A DNA stretch of 64,000 nucleotides from Bacillota bacterium (GTDB lineage Bacteria > Bacillota > Clostridia > Lachnospirales > Lachnospiraceae). Positions 43,779 through 52,600 of this stretch are shown piece after piece. The notes under the pieces are model-generated. The model worked only from the letters and a program-made list of their open reading frames with translations, was not told where the DNA came from and ran no database searches. The stretch spans positions 62,001 to 126,000 of the forward strand of contig JAFAGA010000068.1 of assembly GCA_023423045.1 (NCBI GenBank). Direction: 5' to 3'. Position 1 is the first letter of the stretch. Every line of letters begins with the position of its first letter. The position numbers and the translations under genes were made by a program.

Positions 43779-43809
43779 GCAGGGGCGAGGAAGATAGCCT
43801 CTGCTTTTT
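43779..43809 (+). terminator. Terminator of the Wzz-like gene
   Basis: GCAGGGGC and GCCTCTGC pair over eight positions (one G-U) around a ten-base loop and are followed by TTTTT. Confidence 0.75.
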
Positions 43810-43860
43810 ATGGTTCGTACAACATGGGCTTATTTCTGATGTAAGCGTACAGTAGATGTC

Positions 43861-44253
43861 TTGAACACAGCTTTCAATACAGATTGGATAAAAAAGTATG
43901 TAATGAAAGCCATATGTGCCGCTGGTTTCAGTGGCAGAATGGAGCTTCGAGTGAGTAAATTTATAATGGTTAAGGCTAAAAACTCCTTGCCTTCGCTTAA
44001 ATTCTTAGAAGAAAGCTATATGGCTCAAGGAGAAAAAAGATTTTTTAACATTACAGGAAATCAAGCTGATAAAACTGTAATAAGTAGTTTACCTGACGAT
44101 TCCTATCTGATTTATGTTATGGTATTTTCTGAAACAGATAGAATCAAGCAAGTAGAGTACCTATATTTGGGCATATGTAATAAAAGTAATTCAGCACAAG
44201 GGATAGCCCTGAAGGTGTCTATCTGCAGAGAATTTGTAACCATAATATTGTAA
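43861..44253 (+). CDS. Hypothetical protein, possibly decayed
   Basis: An open frame of 130 codons beginning at TTG 43861 with no convincing ribosome binding site. The middle (SLKFLEESYMAQGEKRFFNI through SYLIYVMVFSETDR) is protein-like and could be a small beta-rich domain. The two ends look less conserved, and the predicted C-terminus is abruptly hydrophobic. I do not recognise it. It lies between the Wzz terminator and glf and may be a fragment of a larger lost gene. Confidence 0.35.
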   Translation: MNTAFNTDWIKKYVMKAICAAGFSGRMELRVSKFIMVKAKNSLPSLKFLEESYMAQGEKRFFNITGNQADKTVISSLPDDSYLIYVMVFSETDRIKQVEYLYLGICNKSNSAQGIALKVSICREFVTIIL

Positions 44254-44272
44254 AAGGATAGGAGAAAACAAC

Positions 44273-45382
44273 ATGTACGATTATCTAATTGTAGGTGCCG
44301 GCCCCTTTGGCTCTGTATTCGCACACGAAGCCAACAAGCGCGGCAAGAAATGTCTAGTAATTGACAAAAGAGACCACATCGCCGGTCATATCTATTCAGA
44401 AGATGCAGACGGAATCCAGATCCACAAATACGGTGCCCATATCTTTCACACATCAAACCGTAGAATCTGGGACTATGTGAACCAGTTTGCAGAATTTAAC
44501 CATTACGTGAATTCTCCCATTGCCATCTATAAGGATGAATTGTACAACCTCCCCTTCAACATGAACACCTTCAGTAAACTATGGAGTATCCGTACGCCTA
44601 GAGAAGCAATGGAGAAAATTCAAAGCCAGATTAGTGAACTAAATATCGGTGAGCCCAAGAACCTGGAAGAACAGGCATTGTCCTTAGTCGGAACCGATGT
44701 GTACGAGAAATTAATCAAGGGCTATACCACAAAGCAGTGGGGCCGCAGCTGCACCGAGCTTCCGGCATTTATAATCAAAAGACTTCCGCTCCGTTTCACT
44801 TATGATAATAATTATTTCAACGATCCCTATCAAGGGATTCCCAAGGGCGGATACACCAAGTTGGTAGAAAAAATGCTAGAAGGAATCGAAGTAAGGCTGA
44901 ACACCAATTATTTTGACTTTATCAAGACACATCCAGACATCGCCAAAAAGACGGTATTCACAGGCCTGATTGATCAATACTATCAGTATCGATTCGGAGA
45001 ATTGGAATATCGTTCCCTCCGTTTTGAGACAGAGCGGTTAGAGGAAGAGAATTACCAGGGCAATGCAGTGGTGAACTATACCGATTCAGAGGTACCTTAT
45101 ACCCGCATCATAGAACACAAGCATTTTGATTTCGGAAAGCAGCCTTTTACTGTGATATCCAAGGAATATTCTACCGAATGGGTTAAGGGGGACGAGCCTT
45201 ATTATCCCATTAATGATGAGAAGAACAATGCGTTATTTGAAAAATATAATGAACTGGCGCAGCAGGAGGAGGCCGTGATCTTTGGCGGACGGTTGGCACA
45301 GTACAAATATTATGATATGGATAAGGTGGTAGGGGCTGCGTTTGAAGCAGTTGAGAAGGAATTCGGGGATAAAGTGATCTAA
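44273..45382 (+). CDS. glf: UDP-galactopyranose mutase
   Basis: FAD enzyme that converts UDP-galactopyranose to UDP-galactofuranose, supplying Galf for the polysaccharide. The 369-residue protein has the FAD loop YLIVGAGPFGSVFAHEAN, the conserved KYGAHIFHTSNRRIWDYV, GYTTKQWGRSCTELP, and the C-terminal GGRLAQYKYYDMDKV. A His replaces the usual Asn in DHIAGHIYS. Base composition is host-like, unlike the AT-rich train. AGGATAGGAG precedes the ATG. No obvious galactofuranosyltransferase is recognisable in the window. Confidence 0.95.
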   Translation: MYDYLIVGAGPFGSVFAHEANKRGKKCLVIDKRDHIAGHIYSEDADGIQIHKYGAHIFHTSNRRIWDYVNQFAEFNHYVNSPIAIYKDELYNLPFNMNTFSKLWSIRTPREAMEKIQSQISELNIGEPKNLEEQALSLVGTDVYEKLIKGYTTKQWGRSCTELPAFIIKRLPLRFTYDNNYFNDPYQGIPKGGYTKLVEKMLEGIEVRLNTNYFDFIKTHPDIAKKTVFTGLIDQYYQYRFGELEYRSLRFETERLEEENYQGNAVVNYTDSEVPYTRIIEHKHFDFGKQPFTVISKEYSTEWVKGDEPYYPINDEKNNALFEKYNELAQQEEAVIFGGRLAQYKYYDMDKVVGAAFEAVEKEFGDKVI

Positions 45383-45410
45383 TTCGTAGTGTCGGTTAGA
45401 GAGGTATGAG

Positions 45411-45482
45411 ATGAAACGGATTCTTAACGAAGTAGATTTTCTTATGAAAAGAAACCCTTGTGAAAAAGAAGATCAGTTATGA
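45411..45482 (+). pseudogene. Truncated copy of a small Lys/Arg-rich ORF
   Basis: ATG 45411 with GAGAGG upstream starts MKRILNEVDFLMKRNPCEKE and stops after 23 codons. It matches the first two thirds of the small frame at 48990-49091 (VKRIFNEEIFLMKRPLREKK). Like that copy it is followed by SWIM/SNF2-related sequence, here only a relic. Confidence 0.4.
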
Positions 45483-45537
45483 CTCAAGCTATAATGGTTT
45501 CTGCCATAAGTATTGTGTGGCTGTTCTGCTGGATTAA
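45481..45537 (+). pseudogene. Relic of the SWIM zinc-finger part of an SNF2 helicase
   Basis: In frame, SSYNGFCHKYCVAVLLD followed by a stop matches ASYRGICKHGVAVLLE in the SWIM domain of the intact SNF2 protein at 49632-52970. At the DNA level the strings GTGTGGCTGTTCTG and TGGA are shared. The remainder of the helicase is absent. Confidence 0.55.
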
Positions 45538-45552
45538 AACATAGAGTGGAGG

Positions 45553-45850
45553 GTGCTGATTCCAGATAGTGCATCTGAGATAAAAAAGACTATGTCAGAA
45601 TTTCTATCTCAAGGCATAAATATTGAGGAATTTGTTAGTAATCCTACACCAATCAAAGGGGTGAGTACCAGTATCACAGGATTTGTCGGTCTGGCGGAGT
45701 ACGGCCCGGTGGGGCTTGCCGGTACTTGTACGGAACTTTAACGAATTCAAGAAAATCTTTGGCGGTTATCTGTCGAAAGAGCAATTTGGCAACTTTCGGT
45801 TTCTAGCCTATGCAGTAGAGCATATTTATCACCTTCAGGCTTGTGTATAG
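45553..45850 (+). pseudogene. Phage or contractile-injection tail sheath protein, N-terminal relic
   Basis: The first frame (GTG 45553 to a TAA at 45741) reads NPTPIKGVSTSITGFVGLAE and YGPVG, the hallmark N-terminal region of contractile tail sheath proteins. After a one-base shift near 45715 the next frame continues with LVRNFNEFKKIFGGYLSKEQ and FRFLAYAVEHIYH, exactly what follows in intact sheaths, and stops at 45850. No other tail gene (tube, baseplate, terminase) is nearby, so this is an isolated fragment. Confidence 0.75.
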
Positions 45851-45915
45851 AGTGGTTGGGAGGTAAAAGGAACCGGTTGATGGGAGCATGGTTAATCGTC
45901 AATATGCGGGAATGA

Positions 45916-45959
45916 GAGTATCTCAATTATAATATACTATAATTGAGATACTCTTTTTT
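45916..45959 (+). terminator. Very strong terminator just before the truncated capF copy
   Basis: GAGTATCTCAATTATA (45916-45931) and TATAATTGAGATACTC (45938-45953) form a perfect 16-pair stem with a six-base loop, then TTTTTT. It ends only 14 bases before the ATG at 45973. Confidence 0.9.
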
Positions 45960-45972
45960 GGTAAATTAAATT

Positions 45973-46710
45973 ATGAAGATACTGGTAACCGGTGCAAAAG
46001 GCTTTCTTGGGAAGAACCTTGTGATGAAGCTAAGGAGCAATAATTATAATGACATCCTGGAATACAATTCGGATTCTGATATTTCCCTGCTTGATCAGGA
46101 TACAAGAGATTGTGAATTCGTCTATCATCTGGCCGGGGTAAACCGTCCCAAGGATCAGATGGACTTCATGAAGGTCAACTATGGCCTTACGGATACCTTG
46201 CTTCACTTACTGAGGAAGAATAAGAATCCATCCCCTATCATGATTGCCTCCTCTATTCAAGCGGAACAGAATAATCCTTACGGACTGAGCAAAAAGGAAG
46301 CGGAAGGATTACTGCTTCAGCATGCCCTTGAAACAGGAACCACCATATTCATTTATCGCTTTCCCAATGTATTCGGGAAAGGGTGCCGGCCTAATTATAA
46401 CAGTGTAATCGCCACCTTCTGTTATAATATTGCTCGTAATCTGCCGATTACAGTTCATGATCCGGAGAAAGAATTAAAATTAGTTCATATAGACGATGTT
46501 TCGGTGGAATTGCTCAATGCCTTGATGGGTAAGGAAAATAGGATGGACGGATGTCTATGTAAAGTGCCGGCGGAATACCCAATTAAGCTGGGGGAGATAG
46601 CCGGATTGTTATATTTATTTAAGGAGGCAGGGAAGCCCATCTCTGTTCCCGGCATCAGTGATGATTTCATAAGAAAGTTATACAACACATATATGAGCTA
46701 TCTGCCATAA
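45973..46710 (+). pseudogene. capF/fnlB second copy, cupin domain missing
   Basis: A 245-residue frame matches the SDR half of CapF (TGAKGFLGKNL, HLAGVNRPKDQ, YGLSKK, YRFPNVFGKGCRPNYNS). It stops at YMSYLP, the exact point where the full-length copy at 29177-30286 enters its cupin domain. About half the residues agree with that copy by eye, while codon use is GC-richer and host-like. There is no Shine-Dalgarno before the ATG, and a strong terminator lies 14 bases upstream. It is probably not productively expressed. Without the cupin it would lack the C3-epimerase step. Confidence 0.8.
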
Positions 46711-46915
46711 TGGATTGTAGTCTTTAGTCATACGGCCAGAGTCCTGGCTGCGGAAAATACCCGCTTGCCGGGTGAAAAATGGATGCCAGGCACATAGGAG
46801 CAAAGGGATTAAGAAACGTTATGGTATTTTGCAGGCACATGGGCATCCGAAGGAACAAATCATATTCTTTACAGTATATTGGTAAATGAGTTGAAGTCTT
46901 AAGGAATGAGATATA

Positions 46916-48043
46916 ATGAATAAGTTAAAGGTTATGACAGTCATAGGCACCAGACCGGAAATCATACGATTATCAGCAGTAATCACAAGACTGGACAGCT
47001 CGCATGCCATTGACCATGTCCTGGTTCATACCGGGCAAAATTACGATTATGAGTTGAATGAAATATTCTTCCGGGATTTCAATTTACGAAAACCTGATTT
47101 TTTTCTGAATGCTGCGGTTGGAACAGCAATAGAGACCATAGGTAATATTTTAGTCAAGATCGAGCCGATCCTGGACCAGGTAAAGCCGGACGCATTCTTG
47201 GTCTTAGGAGATACCAACAGCTGCCTGGCAGCAATTGCAGCCAAAAGAAAGCAGATACCGATATTTCATATGGAGGCCGGCAATCGTTGCTTCGATCAGC
47301 GTGTTCCGGAGGAAACAAATCGTAAGATTGTTGACCATGTTGCCGATATTAATTTGACCTATAGTGATATTGCAAGGGAATATCTGCTGAAGGAAGGCCT
47401 GCCTGCTGATCGTATCATAAAAATCGGGAGCCCCATGCTCGAAGTAATCACCTCAAGGATGAGTGATATTGATCAATCAGATGTTCTGGACAGATTAGGC
47501 TTACAAAGGGATGAATATTTTATTGTATCAGCCCACAGAGAAGAAAATATTAATTCACAGATTAACTTCGATCATATGGTGGATGTTTTAAATTCAATTG
47601 CAGAGGTATATCAGATCCCAATAATCGTAAGCACCCATCCCAGAACCAGAAAAAGGATTGAGCAAAAGCCGGTTCGCTTTCACCCGTTAATAAATCTACT
47701 GAAGCCTCTGGGCTTTTATGATTATTTGAAATTACAGATGAATGCCAAGGCTGTATTAAGCGACAGCGGTACAATAAGTGAAGAAGCCTCCATACTGGGA
47801 TTACGTGCTCTCAATATCAGGGAAAGCCATGAGAGGCCGGAGGCTATGGAGGAGGCTTCTGTCATGATGGTTGGGTTAAATAGAGAAAGAATTATGCAAG
47901 GTCTGAAAATCCTCGCTTCACAGGAAAAGGCTTCCTTACGTCCGGTTGCGGATTATAATATACCCAATGTGTCAGATAAAGTAGTAAGAATTATTGTTTC
48001 CTATACTGACTATATAAAGAGAGTGGTATGGCAAAGCAGTTAA
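46916..48043 (+). CDS. UDP-N-acetylglucosamine 2-epimerase family enzyme CapG/FnlC, host-codon copy
   Basis: A complete 375-residue WecB/CapG-type C2 epimerase with AAGGAATGAG as ribosome binding site. All landmark motifs are present: GTRPEIIRLSAV, HTGQNYDYELNE, LGDTNSCLAAIA, HMEAGNRCFDQRVPEE, STHPRTRK and SDSGTISEEAS. It is closely similar to the AT-rich copy at 30290-31414 but has different codon use, so it is not a recent duplicate. Its natural partner, the capF copy directly upstream, is truncated, so it may depend on the other copy for substrate. Confidence 0.92.
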   Translation: MNKLKVMTVIGTRPEIIRLSAVITRLDSSHAIDHVLVHTGQNYDYELNEIFFRDFNLRKPDFFLNAAVGTAIETIGNILVKIEPILDQVKPDAFLVLGDTNSCLAAIAAKRKQIPIFHMEAGNRCFDQRVPEETNRKIVDHVADINLTYSDIAREYLLKEGLPADRIIKIGSPMLEVITSRMSDIDQSDVLDRLGLQRDEYFIVSAHREENINSQINFDHMVDVLNSIAEVYQIPIIVSTHPRTRKRIEQKPVRFHPLINLLKPLGFYDYLKLQMNAKAVLSDSGTISEEASILGLRALNIRESHERPEAMEEASVMMVGLNRERIMQGLKILASQEKASLRPVADYNIPNVSDKVVRIIVSYTDYIKRVVWQSS

Positions 48044-48108
48044 GAAACGCAGATGCTGTAACGATAGCAACAGCAATCAGAGAAATAAAAGGATTGTTAT
48101 AAAAAGAA

Positions 48109-48144
48109 AGCCGGCTGAGTTAAAAGAAATAGGCTCAGTCGGCT
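48109..48144. terminator. Strong hairpin after the second capG
   Basis: AGCCGGCTGAG (48109-48119) and CTCAGTCGGCT (48134-48144) pair over eleven positions with one G-U. On the + strand no T-run follows. On the minus strand the complement of AAAAAGAAAG provides a T-rich tail. It separates capG from the toxin-antitoxin genes. Confidence 0.5.
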
Positions 48145-48154
48145 AAATAATTAG

Positions 48155-48183
48155 TTGATAACATAGACATATTATGATATGAT
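48155..48183 (+). promoter_or_regulatory. Promoter of the toxin-antitoxin pair
   Basis: TTGATA at 48155-48160 and TATGAT at 48178-48183 with a 17-base spacer. Transcription from here would begin after the ATG at 48184, which supports ATG 48217 as the true antitoxin start. Confidence 0.6.
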
Positions 48184-48216
48184 ATGACTATAAAATTATC
48201 GAAGAGAGGTGAAACT

Positions 48217-48495
48217 ATGGAGGCATCAATCAGACCGTCGGCAGATTTAAGAAATCATTATAATGAAATTTCCAAACAATGCAAAGAATCAAGGAGTGCA
48301 GTAATTATTACCGTAAATGGACGAGGTGATACAGCAGTTCTTGGATTGCAGGATTATTATCAGATGAAATCTGAACTTGAATTACTTAGAACGCTTGCAG
48401 AAGCGGAAGATGATGTGAAAAATGGACGGTTAGCATCAATGCAGGATACGTTTGATATTCTTCGTACATCTTTATTGGAAAGGAAGAGTGAATGA
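48217..48495 (+). CDS. Antitoxin, Phd/YefM family
   Basis: A 92-residue antitoxin expected to bind DNA through its N-terminus and neutralise the co-encoded toxin through its C-terminus. It starts SIRPSADLRNHYNEISKQC and continues with AVIITVNGRGDTAVLGLQDY, the Phd/YefM fold signature. GAGAGGTG lies at optimal distance from ATG 48217. An upstream ATG at 48184 lies within the promoter. The last four bases overlap the toxin gene. The locus probably autoregulates through the antitoxin. Confidence 0.9.
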   Translation: MEASIRPSADLRNHYNEISKQCKESRSAVIITVNGRGDTAVLGLQDYYQMKSELELLRTLAEAEDDVKNGRLASMQDTFDILRTSLLERKSE

Positions 48496-48803
48496 AGTAT
48501 AAAATCTTACGGACGGATAAGGCAGAAGAACAACTCCGTGATATCATTTTTTATATTGCGGATGATTCTGGTGATATTGAGATTGCACTAAGATATCTAA
48601 ATAAGATTGAAACAGCAATCAATCGCCTTCAGGAGTTTCCAGAGTCAGGAAGTATTCCTGGATATTTGGTTTTAAAGAAGCAGGGGTATAGAGTGGTGAT
48701 TGTTGAAAGACATCTTGTGTTTTATAAGATAAATGAGGAAGATAAGCTAGTTGTTATATATGCCATTGTGGATGGGAGACGAGAATATCGTAATTTAATA
48801 TAA
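48492..48803 (+). CDS. Toxin, RelE/ParE superfamily
   Basis: A 103-residue toxin with AEEQLRDIIFYIADDSGD, YLNKIETAINRLQEFPESG and a C-terminal VIYAIVDGRREYRNLI strand. This arrangement resembles ParE/RelE proteins with DGRRDY-type ends. Whether it cleaves mRNA on ribosomes or poisons gyrase cannot be decided from sequence. It starts within the antitoxin stop (ATGA overlap), so the two are translationally coupled. Such pairs often stabilise accessory regions. Confidence 0.88.
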   Translation: MKYKILRTDKAEEQLRDIIFYIADDSGDIEIALRYLNKIETAINRLQEFPESGSIPGYLVLKKQGYRVVIVERHLVFYKINEEDKLVVIYAIVDGRREYRNLI

Positions 48804-48888
48804 GAGGTGCAAAAAGTATTTGGGATAAGAGGGTCTGTTTATATCTTTCTCACTTAAATTCATTTGTATTTCCTCCATCTCATGGTAT

Positions 48889-48948
48889 TATCTTTATATA
48901 CAATATTAACATTATATCAAACGATGAAATAAATATAAAGATATTTTT
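48889..48948 (+). terminator. AT-rich terminator after the toxin gene
   Basis: TATCTTTATAT (48889-48899) and ATATAAAGATA (48933-48943) form eleven pairs around a 33-base loop and are followed by TTTTT. The long loop lowers confidence. Confidence 0.45.
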
Positions 48949-48989
48949 GATTAGAATACTGAAAAAGCAAATTAGTTGGTTAGAGGGCT

Positions 48990-49091
48990 GTGAAGCGTAT
49001 TTTTAATGAAGAAATTTTTCTAATGAAAAGACCCCTTCGAGAAAAGAAGATCAAATATAAATCAAGGCATAAGCATTTTGAAAAGGAATAA
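48990..49091 (+). CDS. Small basic protein, 33 residues
   Basis: A GTG-initiated frame reads VKRIFNEEIFLMKRPLREKK and then a Lys/His-rich tail, with AGAGGG shortly upstream. A truncated, diverged copy occurs at 45411-45482. Substitutions between the copies leave the amphipathic pattern intact, which argues for coding. The function is unknown. It lies just before the Cys-rich protein and the SNF2 helicase and may belong to that unit. Confidence 0.4.
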   Translation: MKRIFNEEIFLMKRPLREKKIKYKSRHKHFEKE

Positions 49092-49115
49092 AATAAAAAT
49101 TGGGGGGAAGAGATT

Positions 49116-49475
49116 ATGCTTGAGTATTTACCAATAGTCACAAATTTGACAATTAACAAACCTGCATTTCTAAACATTGAGGATATTATAATGTGCCCTG
49201 AATGCAATACACTATCAAAGCTATCATTTTTACATGCAATTTTATTCGAGAAGAAAGATGGTACAAGTCGTATCTCAATTCAGTATTTTTGTTTTACATG
49301 CCAGTCAGTAGTCACAATAGAAAAAGAGGTGTTTCCGATGAGCAGGCATATGCATGTCTACTCTTTCAAAAAACCTAAAATGAATACTACCTTAGCAGAT
49401 CTTAATGATATAAGCGAAAATGAATTCTCAAGGGAAGAAAAAGAAAAAATTCTTTATTCATGGAGAAGCAATTAA
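49116..49475 (+). CDS. Hypothetical protein with two CxxC pairs
   Basis: A 119-residue protein with a GGGGGGAAG ribosome binding site. Two cysteine pairs, CPEC (about 28-31) and CFTC (about 59-62), would make a zinc ribbon in an otherwise beta-rich N-terminal half. The C-terminal 40 residues are charged and helical (ENEFSREEKEKILYSWRSN). There is no membrane segment. It precedes the SNF2/SWIM helicase, which itself carries a zinc finger. No family is recognised, and a functional link to the helicase is only inferred from position. Confidence 0.6.
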   Translation: MLEYLPIVTNLTINKPAFLNIEDIIMCPECNTLSKLSFLHAILFEKKDGTSRISIQYFCFTCQSVVTIEKEVFPMSRHMHVYSFKKPKMNTTLADLNDISENEFSREEKEKILYSWRSN

Positions 49476-49631
49476 CAGAGGGATTTGATGAAAAAGGTGA
49501 AAACTGGAGAGGGATTATGTTCTGAACATATCGAGCTCTGATAATGGAAGCATGTATTCAATGAATAATCTTAAAGTTGAAAAGGGCTTCTATATAATAC
49601 GAAGTGGATTTACCAGTGGAAAGGAACCCTC

Positions 49632-52600
49632 ATGATAACAAAATCAGCAATTCAAAAGAAAACAAATTCAATCACCTTCAGCAAAGGCATGGATCTTTAC
49701 CGGATGAATAAGGTGAAGCGTTTTTCCGTCGAGGAGGATGAGGAATTTGACTATATTGAGGCTAAGGTCAAGGGCAGTGGGAATAATACTTATGAAGTGA
49801 CCGCATCGTATGATATAGAGGAGGACCGGATTGAGGATACTTACTGCGAATGTCCCGCATTCGCCAGCTATAGAGGCATCTGCAAGCATGGTGTGGCTGT
49901 TCTGTTGGAATATCTGAACTATTCGAAGCGGAATTCGGTTCAATCAAAAGAGGAGCTGAAGCAGCAGGCGGCTCTTGAAATGCTGAAAGCACTAAAAGGA
50001 GACAGGGAAACCAAGCCGGTGCAAAAGAGCAAGACGGCTCCGGCAAAGATAGCGCTGCAGACAACGCCGGAGATAAAGAAATTATTAAGTAACCGTATCC
50101 AGAGGCACACCCTGCAGGTGCTGCAGGCCACAGAGTTGGATAAGGTTCGGCTGGAGCCGTATCTCCATGGCCATGGCCAGCTCCAGCTGGAGTTTAAAAT
50201 CGGGATCACTCATATGTATGTACTGAAGGATATCTTTGCCTTCGACCGTGCCTTTGAGCAATGTGAAGCGGTTAGCTACGGGCAGAAGCTTCAATTTACC
50301 CATACCCTGGAGGCTTTTGAGGACGGAAGCCGGGAATGGGTTCAATTTATTCGACGATGGGTGCGCAGATATAAGATGAAGTATACCATGGGGGCCTATT
50401 ATAGTATCTATTCTTATAGCTATGCCTATCCCAAGACAAGAGACATTGTGCTGCAGCCGGCGGATTTGGATGAACTGTATGAGGCGCTGGGAGATCGTGC
50501 CATTTTGGCTAATGTAGATGGAACAGGAGACAGGCGGTGGCAGCCGGCGGAGGGAGATCCTCCCAGGCAAATGACCATTACCGGCAAGAAGGAAGGAATT
50601 CAGGTTAAGATTAATTATCTTGGGGGATATCAGGGAGATAAGATAAATCTGTATTTTCATGAGGGGAAAATCTACCGAACCCTGCAAAAGGAATGGGAAT
50701 CCATCGGAGATTTTATGAAATGTATGTCGGCACTTCCCAATCGAACGATTGCGATACATAGGGATGATGTTCCGCTGTTCTGCCGCGAGCTCTTACCGGC
50801 TCTGGAACAGTACTTCACCTGTATAAAGGATGAGTTTGATGAGAAAGATTACGGCATCCTGCCGGTCAGTTTCCAGATCTATCTGGATGCTCCGCAGAAG
50901 GATATGATCACCTGCCAGGCGATGGCTGTCTATGGTGAGGGCCAATATAACATATATAACAAGTTAGAACAGACAAATATAAGGGATATGATCGCGGAAG
51001 CAGAGATGGAAAAGCTGATCTCTGCCTTTTGTAATGCCTTTGACAGCGAGGAAAAATTAATGGTTGTGGCAGAGGATGAAGACCGGCTGTACGATTTTCT
51101 TGTATACGGGATTCCCAAGCTGCAGGAGGTGGCACAGGTATTCATCTCGGATGCACTGAAGCGCTTCCGGGTGGCGTCGGCACCCAGAGTGGCGGTGGGA
51201 GTATCGATTACAGGGGATATTATGAATTTGAAGCTGACCTCGGATGATATGTCCCGGGAGCAGCTGCTGGAGATCCTGTCCAGATATAACCGCAAGAAGA
51301 AGTTCTACCGTCTGAAGAACGGTGATTTTATCAATGTGCAGGGAGAGGAGATTGAGGCCCTGCTGGAGCTGAAGCAGAGCCTTCATTTATCGGAGGCTCA
51401 GCTGAGGAAGAGTACAATTGAGGTCCCCAGGTACAGGGCGTTGTATCTGGATTCCGAGCTGAAGGAAAGGGTCTCGCTGCAGGTCACGAAGGACAAGAAC
51501 TTTCGTGAGCTGGTCCGAAATATGAAGACGGTGGAGGATAACGACTTCGAGCTTCCGGAGAGCCTGGAGCATATCCTGCGGGAATATCAGAAAAGGGGTT
51601 TCCTCTGGATTAAGACATTGAAAGCAAATGGCTTCGGAGGCATCCTTGCAGATGATATGGGACTGGGTAAGACTTTGCAGGTGATCTGCTATCTGCTTTC
51701 GGAACATACGGATGCAAAGCAGGGGGAGAATCAAAGAGCGCTGATCGTATGTCCGGCTTCTCTTGTCTACAATTGGAACAGTGAAATACAACGGTTTGCA
51801 CCATCGCTGACAGCGAAAATGGTGATCGGAACCGTCCGGGAGAGGAAGGAAATCATACAAAATGCCGGAGACAGGGACATTCTGATCACTTCCTATGATT
51901 TATTAAAGAGGGATTTGGAAGCTTATGAGGATGTGGTATTTCATAGTGAGATAATTGACGAAGCTCAATTTATTAAGAACCATACTACCCTGGCTGCCCA
52001 GTCGGTAAAGCAGATTCATGCGGCCTTTAAGCTGGCCCTTACCGGAACACCCATTGAAAACAGGCTGAGTGAGCTTTGGAGTATCTTTGATTATTTGATG
52101 CCGGGTTTTCTTTATTCCTATCAGAGATTTCACGATGAGCTGGAGCTTGCTATTGTTCAGAAAAATGATCCTTTGGCAGTCAGACGGCTTCAGAGGATGA
52201 TATCGCCCTTTGTACTTCGCCGCTTGAAGAAGGAGGTTCTTGCGGATCTGCCGGACAAGCTTGAGGAAGAGATCTATGCCAGTCTGGAAGGAGAACAGCA
52301 GAAGCTCTACGATGCCCATGTGAAGAAGCTGCAGCTCCTGCTGGATAACCAGTCGGAGGAGGAATTTAAGACCTCTAAGCTGCAATTACTATCCGAATTG
52401 ACAAGGCTGAGACAGATCTGCTGCGATCCTGCGCTCCTCTATGAAGGTTACCGTGCGGGCTCGGCGAAGACCGAGCTGTGTCTGGAGCTGATACGCAATG
52501 CCATCAGCTCAGGTCATAAGATCCTTCTCTTCTCTCAATTTACTTCCATGCTGGAACGTCTGAGACAGAAGCTGGAGGAAGAGAATATCAGTTATTATCT

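Noticed and set aside
48217..48803. The toxin-antitoxin pair as a new defence system
   Set aside because: Both proteins fit well-known Phd/YefM and RelE/ParE families with standard organisation.
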